Below are positions 11,100 to 21,288 of a stretch of 64,000 nucleotides of DNA, piece by piece. Under the pieces are notes generated by a model, which made no database searches, was not told where the DNA came from, and was given only the letters and a program-made list of their open reading frames with translations. The position numbers and the translations under genes were made by a program. Origin of the DNA: an uncultured Clostridia bacterium (GTDB lineage: Bacteria > Bacillota > Clostridia > TANB77 > CAG-508); contig CANQLH010000003.1 in NCBI GenBank assembly GCA_947624655.1, positions 26,719-90,718 of the forward strand, written 5' to 3'. How positions within the stretch are numbered: the stretch's first letter is position 1; every line of letters starts with the position of its first letter.

Positions 11100-14000
11100 C
11101 TATTCAGTTCTAAGTGCAATAACTGGGTCTTTTTTAGAAGCAGCTCTTGCAGGAATAAGCCCTCCAATTAATGTAAGTATAATACTTAGAATTACAAGTA
11201 TTATCGCATTATTAAAGTAAAGTACAACATTTAATGGAATGTTTCCAGTAAAGTAATGAAGTACCGAATTAATTCCAGGTATCAATGCATATGAAATACC
11301 TATTCCAAAAAGTCCTGATAAAAGACCAATTATAAATGTTTCTGCATTAAAGATTGAAGATATATTTCTCTTTGATGCACCAATAGCTCTTAAAATTCCT
11401 ATTTCCTTTGTTCTTTCATAAACCGAAATGTATGTTATAATTCCTATCATTATTGATGAAACCACAAGTGAAATTGAAATAAATGCAATTAAAACATAAG
11501 TTACAGCATTTACTATCGTCTTAACTGAGCCCATAAGTATTCCTGTTGTATCTGTATAATTTATTACTTTGTCATCATTTCCTTGTTCTTCCATTTTTTG
11601 ATTGTAAGAATCTATATAATCAATAAACTCTTCTTTACCATCAAAACTCTTAAAATAGAAGGAAATATATGTTGGTTCTTCCTTATCTTGATATCCAAGT
11701 GATATTAAATTTGATTTTGCTGATGACTCAGTATTTGACATAGTTGCTGAAACTATTCTTGTTATCTCATCTTCTGTTATTTTTAACTTAAACGCACTTG
11801 CAATCTTGCTTTCATCAACATTAAATGCTGATGCGAAACTGCTCGTAAGATTACTTGTAAGTTCTCCCACTTTAGTTAAAATAGTTTTCTTCATAACAGC
11901 TTCGGTCATTGCTTTAGCCATTGTATCAGCTGTTCCTTTTATAGGTGTACTTTCTGTATATGACTTCACAATAGTTGAAACCATTTCTTTATTAACTACA
12001 GCTTTTTTGTTTTTTGTTTCTGAAGAAACTACACTATTTGTAGTTGTATTAGTACTATTTATCACATTATTATTTGTAGTTATATTAGTACTATTTATTA
12101 CATTATTTTGGACAGTATTTAAATTTGCCTTACTTTGTGTATTGTTCATATATAGCTGATTTAAACTTAAATTATTGCCATCTACTAACGAATTTAAATC
12201 TTTATTAGTATTTGTATTATTTGGAAGTGTAACCTGTGGCATTGAAATATATGTCGTTACATATATTTGTAATAAACTTTTTAAAAGTCCTGTATACGCA
12301 GTTTTAAATGTATCTTTTGGTATTACATATTTCTTTTCAAGGTTTGATAATATTTTAGTTTGCTCACTTTTATTCAAGTAATCAGATACAATTTTGTCAA
12401 TATCTTTTGCATCAAATTCTCCCTTAATACTATTAAATATGTCATTTGCAAATGTATTCAAATTACTTGTAAAATCTTTTTGAGCAGGAGATGTATCAGT
12501 TGTTATTGCATTATTTATATCTGCCATATACCCTTCAGTCTTTTTTTGTAAATCATTTTGATTTATCTTTATATTAAACGCACTTTGAAGCTTTTTATCA
12601 TCAATGCTAACTAAATCTTCAAAATTCAAATTAAATTTTTTATTTTTTTCATCAAATTTTGCTCCTGAGAATACATCTATGTCTGAATTTTCAAGTTGCT
12701 TCTTTACTACATCTGTATCCTTTGAATTATCAATTATATAATCTATTAAATCACTCGTATATGAAACTCCTGGATTTAATATTAATGATGAAACTCCTTC
12801 TTTTGGAGCAACAATACCTACTATTTTTAGATTAATTGCTTTATCATATAATTCTTTTAAATATGTTTCATCCTCTGTCATATCTTCATAAACGTCATAT
12901 TTTTCATTATATTTATAGGTATCTGTTGGCATTATTAGTTTAAGTTCTCTATTCATTAAATCTTCATAATTAAGAGTAAATGGTTCATTATTTATATCTA
13001 CTGTCTCTCCACTCATTATTTTTGAAACTAAATTCGATAATTCTTTCGTATCTCTTAATCCTAATGAATAAACAAGTAAATCAGGTATAGTATTTTTCTC
13101 AGATAAAACAATCATCATTTCATCATATTTTTCTGGCAAACGACCTGCAAGTATATCATACGAATTATTTATAGCTTCTTTATCATCAATCATCTGAGAA
13201 TATATTGATGTAAAAGAACTCATAACCGTCGAAGTATATGCTGAGCTAAACATATTGCTTGGATTAACTTTTGCAATTTTGTTAGTTGCATCAACAGTAT
13301 AAATCAATGGGTCAACACTATATGAATATGAAATTGATGAAATATCATCCTTTACTTCGTCATAATTATTCTCTAAATAATTTTTAAAGCTTTTTAAATC
13401 ATTTGTGCTTAAACTAGATAACATATTTGAAATATATTGTTCTTCTTTAACAGTTCCTTCTTCTGCTTGTGTTTCTCCATCTTGTGTAGTCATTGCAAGT
13501 AATACTCCTGTAATATCCGTGGTTTCTTGCATTATAGTTAATGGATAAGACGTTAATGTATCTTCCTGAATACTATCAACATAAGATTGAAAACCATTTG
13601 ACACAGACTGAACTAAGGCAATTCCAATTATACCTATCGAACCAGCAAATGCAACTAAAATAGTCCTTCCCTTTTTGGTTAACAAATTATTTAAGCTAAG
13701 CCTAAAAGCCGTCCATAATTTCATAGACGTTCTACCTATATTGTTTGTATCTCTTTTTTCATGTCTTTCATTTGGCTTAATAGGGTCAGAATCTTCTGTT
13801 ATAACACCATCTAATATTTTTATAATTCTGCTTGAATATTTTTCTGCAAGTTCTGGGTTATGAGTAACCATTATAATTAATTTATCTTTGGAAATTTTCT
13901 TTAAAATCTCCATTACCTGAACGCTTGTCTTTGTGTCAAGAGCTCCTGTTGGTTCATCAGCAAGTATTATATCTGGATTATTTACTAATGCTCTTGCTAT

Positions 14001-14454
14001 TGCAACTCTTTGCATTTGACCACCAGAAAGTTGATTTGGCTTTTTATGTATGTGTTCTTTTAACCCCACTTCTTCTAAAGCTTTTATTGCCCTTTGTTTT
14101 CTTTCCCTTTTCGAAATTCCTCCGAATTGTAAGTGCGAGTTCAACATTTGATAAAATTGTTTGATGTCCTATTAAATTATAGCTTTGGAACACAAATCCT
14201 ACTTTGTAATTTCTATACGCATCCCAGTCTCTATCTTTAAAATCTTTGGTTGATTTACCATTTATTATTAAATCTCCTGTTGTATATCTATCAAGTCCTC
14301 CGATTATATTAAGTAGAGTAGTCTTTCCACAACCACTCTGACCTAAAATAGAAACAAATTCAGACTCTCTAAATTCTATGTTTATCCCCTTTAAAGCTTC
14401 AACTTTTTCATCTCCAGTTTTGTATACTTTAGTTATGCCTTTTAGTTTTAACAT
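11100..14454 (-). CDS. Fused ABC transporter ATPase-permease (MacB/FtsX type), joined across one CGG +1 site
   Basis: About 1117 residues after joining. The N-terminal ATPase has Walker A GQSGCGKTT near residue 38, the ABC signature LSGGQMQRVAIARA near 140 and Walker B ILADEPTGALD near 160. A single membrane span near 265 is followed by a roughly 550-residue extracellular region, then three C-terminal FtsX spans. Such MacB/YtrE-type fusions act in peptide extrusion or envelope signalling rather than bulk transport. CGG at 14122-14124 interrupts ALTI-GGISKRERK between Walker A and the signature. Near 12050-12120 an imperfect duplication encodes Asn/Thr-rich VINSTN repeats, probably a flexible extracellular linker. 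Last gene before family A copy 1. Confidence 0.85.
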
Positions 14455-14520
14455 TCTTTTATCAAACCTTTCTTTAACCCCTTTTCTCTTTTACCTTTTA
14501 TTTTATAATTTTACATACTT

Positions 14521-14985
14521 TTAAAACCTTTGTATTGTTTCTTTTGCAGAACAACATTTATCAGCAAAACATACAATTTTTGCTTCTATTGATCTTGGAA
14601 ATTTAGTTATTGTAAGTGGCCACATATGTGTCTCAATTATCTGTTTCTCAGCTTCATTTATATTAAAATATTTTTGTGCATTCATACTTGCAATTTTAGG
14701 ATGATTAAATCCATGCAATCCTTCTCTTCCTGATTTTTCATGCCAATCATACAAAAAGAAATCATGAAACATTGCACCTATAATCAAAACTTCATAGTTT
14801 ATTTTTAAATTAAAGTTTCTTTCACAAAATTTTGCAATTATGTAACTTAGATATGCAACATTTCTTGAATGTATATATACATTAGTTTTTCCGTGTTGTA
14901 TGTATTTCCTTAGCATTTTTTCTATTCTTATGTACCTTTTAATTTGAATTATATGTAATACAAATTCTTTTTTCTCACTAATCAT
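14521..14985 (-). CDS. HD-domain phosphohydrolase
   Basis: 154 residues. HSRNVAYLSYIIAK, then GAMFHDFFLYDW, the central HD pair near residue 82. H98/H103-type ligands (GLHGFNHP) and a late IVCFADK Asp complete an HD metal site. Small HD proteins of this kind hydrolyse phosphate esters or nucleotides; the substrate is unknown. GAGG precedes the ATG by 5 nt. It follows the CmpB-like pair and precedes the large ABC gene on the same strand. Confidence 0.75.
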   Translation of the reverse strand: MISEKKEFVLHIIQIKRYIRIEKMLRKYIQHGKTNVYIHSRNVAYLSYIIAKFCERNFNLKINYEVLIIGAMFHDFFLYDWHEKSGREGLHGFNHPKIASMNAQKYFNINEAEKQIIETHMWPLTITKFPRSIEAKIVCFADKCCSAKETIQRF

Positions 14986-15063
14986 TTTTTCCTCTTTTTA
15001 GTTTTTTATTTATATATTTATTATTATACTTTAAAAATTGTGAAAAGTAAATGTTAAAATTTA

Positions 15064-15832
15064 TTATTTTTCTTTATCTTCTGGTAATGTAACTTTTTTT
15101 ACCTTGTCACGTATAAATATGTTTATCGTTTTCCTTATTTTATCAGTACGTGCAAGCTGTTCATTCTTATATTCATTCAAATGTTCTTCTATCTTTTTTA
15201 CGTTATTACTAATTGCAAATACAAATGAATATTTTTCTTTTCTTTTTAGTGCTTCTTCTACTATACTTGCCTTAAATTCTTCATATTTTACAATCAAATC
15301 TTTTTCTTTGGCAAATTTACGTATTTTAACCACTAATTGTGTACTATAAGCTGTATCTATTGCAATTACTCCAAAGAAAAATCCTATAAAAAATGAAAAT
15401 GTCAAGTTGTCCTCAAGCCAATGCAAAGAATCTATTATATATGGATTTATTAAGTAATAATAAATTGCACCCAATATGGTCCAAAACAAAGAATACATTG
15501 GGCAAATTAAGCCATCAATGTTCCCCCATTCTTCACTATAATCCCATAATTTTACTCCCATACCTTTGATAAATATAATTCCTGCAATATACTCAATAGC
15601 AGTTACTGAAAGTCCCATAATTATAACTATAAGTATTCCATTAATATTTATCTGAGATAACAAATAATATGCACATAATCCGAAACCCATATAGAGGTAA
15701 ATATGGACCAACTAAAAAACCTGGATTTATCCATTTACCATTGGATACGATTCTTCTATAAAATAATTCTAGTATCCATCCTACTATACTTCCTATAAAA
15801 AATAGAAAGGCTAGCGTTAAAAATACATTCAT
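15064..15832 (-). CDS. CmpB-like membrane protein (putative ABC transporter permease, PF06541 type), joined across one CGG +1 site
   Basis: About 255 residues. An N-terminal span (GSIVGWILELFYRR), the family blocks NPGFLVGPYLPLYGFG and TAIEYIAGI, then KLWDYSEEWGNIDG, followed by further spans and a charged cytoplasmic tail. Function is poorly known; the 'ABC permease' label is only a family name. CGG at 15680-15682 interrupts the highly conserved YGF-GL block; the literal frame runs only 12 more codons to a stop. A homologue is directly upstream (15847-16631), so the pair is probably a tandem duplication. Confidence 0.75.
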
Positions 15833-15846
15833 ATTATACTTCCCCT

Positions 15847-16631
15847 TTATTTCTTAAATTTATAATAATATGGTTTAATATCTGGAGAATAATTTTTAGC
15901 TAAAACTAAATCCCCATTCTCGAGCATTATTGTGGCATTTGGTAAAGTTTTAACCATTACTTCATTTCCCCAAAACTTGTAAATTATATTTGCTAATTTT
16001 GGATTTTCTTTATATAAGTAATTGTACTTTTCTACTACTTTTTCTTTATTTGCAACCGGTAAATCATTTTCTACCGTTATTCTTGTAAAATAGAAGTCTG
16101 AGGCAATTCCTGTTGCTAGAAAATCTAAAAATAGAAATATTATCATTGTAAGAACTATTGCTTTTAATAGTTTTGTTTTACCATTTGCTTTAAGTTTTAC
16201 CCAATCTAAAAATTTATCTACTTTTGGATTAAAAACTTTTAATAAATAAAGTCCGAGAATTCCCCAAAATACACAATATACTAAACACACTCTGCCATTC
16301 AAATTTAGGAATTTATCTGAATAATCCCACCAACGAGTATTAAGTATCTTTTCTCCAAGAAAACTAATTATATATTCTGTTGCTCCACCGTACAATAAAT
16401 CCCCCTAAAAATAGCCTATGAACACTTTTATCTAGTTTTTTTAGTGATAATATCATAAGTACTGCTCCGTACTCCGTATATAGCACAAAATGGGCCATAA
16501 AGAAAGCTTTGTCTTGACTCAATTACTCCATATACCACAAGTGCATAGGTTGTCTCTATTAAATACCCTAGTATACAATATATTATAAAGTATGCTAAGA
16601 TTCTCCATATACTAATTCCTGATATTTTCAT
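15847..16631 (-). CDS. Second CmpB-like membrane protein, joined across two CGG +1 sites
   Basis: About 260 residues, a paralogue of the next gene downstream: YLIETTYALVVYG, SFLYGPFCAIYGVG, GGATEYIISFL and WWDYSDKFLNLNG match the same blocks. A longer C-terminal domain after a late membrane span has unknown function. CGG at 16467-16469 interrupts YGV-GAVLM and CGG at 16388-16390 interrupts FIV-GGATEY. A nearby out-of-phase CGG (TAC GGA, 16474-16476) leaves the frame intact, a direct side-by-side control. ATG at 16631 chosen for AAAGGA 6 nt upstream. Confidence 0.7.
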
Positions 16632-16689
16632 AAATATTTCCTTTAATAAAAATTTGTAGTTATTATACATCATTTATGCTAATTTTGCA

Positions 16690-16728
16690 ACAAAAATACA
16701 CCTACCTTAAATTTTAACTTTGGTAGGT
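16690..16728 (-). terminator. Terminator of the acyl-CoA ligase gene
   Basis: CACCTACC and GGTAGGTG arms with a 15-nt loop lie 15 nt beyond the ligase stop. On the transcribed strand the stem is followed by TATTTTTG. This is a typical intrinsic terminator and separates the ligase from the CmpB-like pair. Confidence 0.7.
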
Positions 16729-16742
16729 GCACCAATATAAAT

Positions 16743-18458
16743 TTAATTTGTTCTTAAATTCATCTTTCTAAGTTCTTCAAATCTCTTAATTTTATTAGTA
16801 GTCGTTTTTGCAAATTCTTCTGTTGTAACAATCATATTTTTAACATATTTGTATTTTGGAAATAATTTATTTGTTTCTTTAACCTTGTTCCATATTATTT
16901 TTTCAAGCTCTTCTTCTCCTAAATTAGGATATTTTTCTTTTGCAACTTCCTCATTGTACTTAATCTTTACAGATAAAACCACATCATCATTTTTAGGAAG
17001 AGCAAATACAAAGCAATCTTCTACTAAATCAATTTTATTAATATGTTCCTCAATTTCTTCTGGAAAGATTTTCTTTCCGTTTTTTAAAACTATTAAATTT
17101 TTCTTTCTGCCTGTTACATATACGTATCCTGCATCATCTATATAACCATAGTCTCCTGTATAAAACCAGCCATCTTTAAGTACTTCGTTTGTTGCCTTTT
17201 CATCTTCATAATAGCCTAGCATTACATTTGGAGCTTTAACAACAATTTCTCCTATTCCATCCTCATTTTTGCCTTCTATCCTAATTTGAACATTTTTCAT
17301 AGGAAAACCAACTGACCCATACCTTTTATATTTGTAGTTTTCTGCACAAAGAACTGGTGCTGTTTCTGTTAATCCATATCCTTGTCTTGTCATAATTCCT
17401 AAGTCATTAAGCCCTTTTTCGACATCTTTATCTAGTGGAGCTGCACCACTTATAATAAATCTAAGACCACCAAGTCCGTCAATAATTTCCTTGAATACCT
17501 TTCTTCTTATATCAATTCCAAATTTCAATAAAAGATTTGTAAACACTTTTGCAATTTTTATAACTTTAGTTTTTCCCTTTTTTGCTATTTCTTCATTTAT
17601 TTTTTCATATATTTTTTCTACTAATGCAGGAACACCTACAAAAAACGTTATATGGTATTCTTTTAAATTTTGTGCTATATATCTTAAGCCATCAGGAAAT
17701 GCAGTAGTTATTCCTGTACTTAGCATTACAAGTTGTCCTGTTGAACCAAAAGTGTGATGTAATGGCAAAAATGCTAAATTAATATCTGTACTTCTAAAGT
17801 CTTCTACAAGTTGCATATCTGATATGTTTCTTGCAATATTATATTGAGAAAGCATAACAATTTTTGAACTAGAAGTTGTACCAGATGTAAACACAAGAAC
17901 TGCTAAAGCTTTATCATCTATTTTATAATCAACATATTCTTTATTCCCATTATTTCTTATCTTTTCTCCATTAGAAATAACATCTCTTAAATATGTATTT
18001 CCTTGTACTTTATCCATACATATAAATTGAGTTAAGTTTGATTTTCCTTCGTCTTTTATTTTATTTATTATATCTTCATACTTTTCTTCATAAACTATTG
18101 CATCAACCTTACTTCTCATTATAGAATTTTCTATTTCAACATCTGTTAAACCTTTATCTAAAGGAACTGCAATTATTCCTCCAAGTAATAGAGTAACATA
18201 AGTTAATACCCACTCATATCTGTTTTTAGCAATAATTGCAACTTTCTTTCCTTTAAGTCCTAAGTCAAATAATCCTGTTCCAAAATTATTTACTTCATTT
18301 AAAAATTCTTCATATGTTATATCAATATATTTTACTTCATTCTCATTTTTCTCTTTTAATCTAAATGCTATGTTATTTGGATGTTTTTTTACTGAATGAT
18401 ATATTATTTGCTTTATATTATTAAAAACTGGATAATCAAAAAAAGTTTTATTTCTCAT
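16743..18458 (-). CDS. AMP-dependent acyl-CoA synthetase/ligase
   Basis: 571-residue ANL-family adenylating enzyme; probably activates fatty or aromatic acids as acyl-CoA via acyl-AMP. The P-loop-like VFTSGTTSSSK lies near residue 190, the A5 motif RQGYGLTETAP near 355, and the A7/A8 region YTGDYGYIDDAGYVYVTGR near 430. A C-terminal lysine (TTTNKIKR) is at the catalytic position. Closest in architecture to long-chain-fatty-acid CoA ligases. Transcribed alone, with its own downstream terminator. No CGG +1 site. Confidence 0.88.
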   Translation of the reverse strand: MRNKTFFDYPVFNNIKQIIYHSVKKHPNNIAFRLKEKNENEVKYIDITYEEFLNEVNNFGTGLFDLGLKGKKVAIIAKNRYEWVLTYVTLLLGGIIAVPLDKGLTDVEIENSIMRSKVDAIVYEEKYEDIINKIKDEGKSNLTQFICMDKVQGNTYLRDVISNGEKIRNNGNKEYVDYKIDDKALAVLVFTSGTTSSSKIVMLSQYNIARNISDMQLVEDFRSTDINLAFLPLHHTFGSTGQLVMLSTGITTAFPDGLRYIAQNLKEYHITFFVGVPALVEKIYEKINEEIAKKGKTKVIKIAKVFTNLLLKFGIDIRRKVFKEIIDGLGGLRFIISGAAPLDKDVEKGLNDLGIMTRQGYGLTETAPVLCAENYKYKRYGSVGFPMKNVQIRIEGKNEDGIGEIVVKAPNVMLGYYEDEKATNEVLKDGWFYTGDYGYIDDAGYVYVTGRKKNLIVLKNGKKIFPEEIEEHINKIDLVEDCFVFALPKNDDVVLSVKIKYNEEVAKEKYPNLGEEELEKIIWNKVKETNKLFPKYKYVKNMIVTTEEFAKTTTNKIKRFEELRKMNLRTN

Positions 18459-18592
18459 TTTTTGTTTTTTTCTCCTTTTTATCTAGTATCGATTACTAGA
18501 TTATCATATGTGTTAAATATTGTCAAGATGTATTTTATATTGTTTGTATTTAATTTTACTAGGTAATGGTTGTTAAAAAGTTTTCAGCTACC

Positions 18593-18730
18593 TTTGGAAG
18601 TAATATATTTAATTTGACTCGTTCCTTGTTGGTCGTCTCCTAAGAGGAATGTATGGAACTTCGTTCCAACATCCTCTAAGTCGCTCCCATGCTACGCGTC
18701 ACTTCGTAAATTAAATATATTACTTCCAAA
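18593..18730. repeat. Family A inverted-repeat element, copy 2 (inverted)
   Basis: 138 bp, same element as 10928-11082 but in the opposite orientation. Terminal arms begin TTTGGAAGTAATATATTTAA. The apical hairpin here is GGAAC-GAA-GTTCC where copy 3 has GGAGC-GAA-GCTCC, a compensatory base pair change. It fills the 394-bp gap upstream of the divergent ligase and coat-F genes; no other feature is seen in that gap apart from the coat-F ribosome site. Confidence 0.8.
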
Positions 18731-18852
18731 CGGATTAAAAACAGCTTTTATAATAAAACATATAGTAGAAACTTAAAAATCAGTATAATTTTATATTTTT
18801 TGGAAATTAATAACTTTAGGTAACAAAACTGTACCAGAAAGGATTGATAATT

Positions 18853-19026
18853 ATGACAAGTAAAGAATTACTTTATGTTGAAGATGCTTTAGGACATGAA
18901 AATTTTATGAAAACTTGCAGTCAGCAAACTGCAACGAAACTTCAAGACCCTACACTTGCTTCTTATGTAGCAGAGCTAAGTCAAACTCACACAGAATTAT
19001 TTAATAAGTTTTTAAATTTACTTTAA
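18853..19026 (+). CDS. Small coat-F-like protein
   Basis: 57 residues from the ATG; a TTG nine bases upstream is possible but lies inside the AAAGGA spacing. Helical, with LGHENFMKTCSQQTATKLQDPTLASYV, which resembles half of the helical CotF/ferritin-like unit found in paired small coat proteins of Clostridia. Immediately followed by a coat-F gene 14 bp on, with which it is co-transcribed. Probably a spore coat or spore-associated protein; function by family resemblance only. One of only three plus-strand genes. Confidence 0.6.
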   Translation: MTSKELLYVEDALGHENFMKTCSQQTATKLQDPTLASYVAELSQTHTELFNKFLNLL

Positions 19027-19040
19027 TTTAGGAGGTTAAT

Positions 19041-19289
19041 ATGCAAGACAAAGATTTAATGGAACAAGAATTATTAGTTATTAAAGGCGTTTGCGATTTA
19101 TATGAACATGGTACAACTGAATCTACAACAGCTGAAGTTCATACAGCTTTTAAGGAAGCCTTAAACACATCTTTAGATATACAAAATAAAATTTATAACT
19201 TAATGGCTGAAAAAGGTTGGTATAAAACAAACACAGTTGAACAACAAAAAATTAATACAACTAAACAAAAATTTAGCCAAAATAACTAA
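19041..19289 (+). CDS. Spore coat protein CotF-like
   Basis: 82 residues: MQDKDLMEQELLVIKGVCDLY, a central FKEALNTSLDIQNKIYNLM helix and the GWY signature (AEKGWYKT) of the coat-F family (PF07875). Typically made in the mother cell and placed in the spore coat. AGGAGG lies 6 nt upstream. Second gene of a two-gene operon ended by the terminator at 19298. Supports a spore-forming host. Confidence 0.75.
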   Translation: MQDKDLMEQELLVIKGVCDLYEHGTTESTTAEVHTAFKEALNTSLDIQNKIYNLMAEKGWYKTNTVEQQKINTTKQKFSQNN

Positions 19290-19297
19290 AGGAAATA

Positions 19298-19335
19298 CCA
19301 GTAAGCATAAATTTGCATGCTTACTGGTTTCTTTT
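19298..19335 (+). terminator. Terminator of the coat-F operon
   Basis: ACCAGTAAGCAT and ATGCTTACTGGT form a 12-bp perfect stem followed by TTTCTTTTTATTTT, 9 nt after the stop codon. Strong intrinsic terminator; it lies directly against the end of the convergent ABC exporter gene. Confidence 0.9.
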
Positions 19336-19339
19336 TATT

Positions 19340-21234
19340 TTATTCTAACTCAAATGCTCCTGTGTAAAGTTGATAATATGTTCCTTTTTGAGCAATTAGC
19401 TCATCATGTTCTCCTCTTTCAATTATTCTTCCATGGTCTAGTACCATTATAGCCTTAGAATTTCTAACTGTCGAAAGTCTGTGAGCTATAACGAATACTG
19501 TTCTACCGTTCATTAATTTATCCATACCATCTTGAACTATCTTTTCGGTTCTAGTATCAATGCTTGATGTTGCTTCATCTAGTATCATAACAGGAGGATT
19601 ATTAATTGCAGCTCTTGCGATTGAAAGAAGTTGTCTCTGGCCTTGAGATAAGCTTTCTCCATTTCCTGAAATATACGTATCATATCCATTTGGTAACCTC
19701 ATAATAAAATCATGAGCATTAGCAAGTTTTGCAGCTTCTATTACTTCTTCATCTGTTGCATCTTCTTTTCCGTATCTAATATTATCCTTTATTGTACCTG
19801 TAAATAAATTTGTATCTTGAAGTACCATTCCAAGTGAACGTCTTAAATCATCTTTTTTAATCTTATTAATATTTATTCCATCATATCTTATCTTACCATC
19901 TTCTATATCATAAAATCTATTTAAAAGGTTTGTTATTGTTGTTTTTCCTGCACCTGTTGCTCCAACAAATGCAATCTTTTGACCTGGTTTTGCGTATAAA
20001 CTAACATCATGTAGCACAGTTTTGCCTTCTTCATAAGCAAAATCAACATCAAAAAATTCAATATGTCCTTTTACTTCTATATATTCAAGTCTTCCATCAT
20101 GATGTAGATGTTTCCAAGCCCAAATTCCAGTTCTTTTATCTGTTTCTGTAAGTACTCCATTTTCATATTTAGCATTAACCAAAGTTACATATCCATCATC
20201 TTTTTCAGGTTCTTCATCCATAAGTTCAAATATTCTTTTTGCACCTGCAAGTGCCATTACAACAGAATTTAATTGTTGAGAAATTTGACCTATTGGTCTT
20301 GTAAATGTTTTGCTTAATTGCAAAAATGCAATTATTAAACCTGTTGAAATATTACCTATTCCATTTAATGCTAGAATTCCACCGAACTATTGCAACAAGT
20401 GCATACTGTACATTTCCTAAAGCTACAAGTATTGGCATTAGGATATTTGCATATTTGTGTGCTTGATTCATTGCATTAAAAAGTTCATCATTTATTTTAT
20501 CAAAATCCTGTTTTGCCCTATCCTCGTGGCAAAATACTTTAACAACTTTTTGACCATTAATCATTTCCTCAATATATCCGATTTACTTTTCCTATTGCTT
20601 TTTGCTGTCCTATAAAGTATTTTCCACTTTTACCTGCAATTTGTTTTGTAATAGAAAGCATAATAAATAAAGATACAATAACAACTAGTGTTAAATAAAT
20701 ATTAGTAATTAGCATTGCTATAAATACGCCAACTATTGTTATAACAGATGCAATAAGCTGTGGCATGCTTTGTGCTATCATCTGCTCTAATGTATCTGTA
20801 TCATTTGTAAAATGGCTCATTATATCTCCGTGAGAGTTGGCATCAAAATATTTTATAGGTAGTCTTTGCATTTTAGCAAACATTTCATCACGTATTGTTT
20901 TTAGTGTACTTTGCGAAATATTAACCATTATTCTTGTATATCCAAATATGGTTATAACTCCAACTAAATAAAATGCTGCCATTATTCCAACTGCTTTTAT
21001 AAGTTCAGTATATACTGGATTTTCTACTCCAATTAATGGTGTTATATAATTATCTACTAACGTTTCTAAGAATAAAGAAGAAGCAATATTAGCAGCTGTA
21101 TTTAGAATTATACAAAATAGAACTAATAAAAGTAGCCATTTATGGTTTGCTTTCATATAATTAAATATTCTTTTTACTGTTTTTAAATCAAATCTTTTCA
21201 TGGGAGTTTTTTCTGTTTTGTTATTTTCCATCAT
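19340..21234 (-). CDS. ABC exporter subunit B (membrane plus ATPase), joined across two CGG +1 sites
   Basis: About 630 residues. Six-span exporter domain (residues about 30-330) then an ATPase with Walker A GATGAGKTT, signature LSQGQRQ and Walker B VMILDEATSS. The long insert between the membrane and ATPase parts and pairing with the adjacent half-exporter suit a heterodimeric multidrug-type exporter (BmrCD-like). CGG at 20578-20580 interrupts KVN-GYIEEMINGQK; the literal frame stops two codons later. CGG at 20382-20384 interrupts AIV-GGILAL. Both glycines are in conserved membrane-domain positions. Substrate unknown. Confidence 0.88.
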
Positions 21235-21288
21235 TAATCACATTCCTTTCTAAGTCTCAAATTTTCTATTCAAAAATAATTTATTTAA

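Noticed and set aside
11100..14147. Separate gene starting at 14147 inside the fused ABC gene
   Set aside because: That start is an accident of the alternate frame; the ATPase continues from 14454 through the CGG site at 14122.
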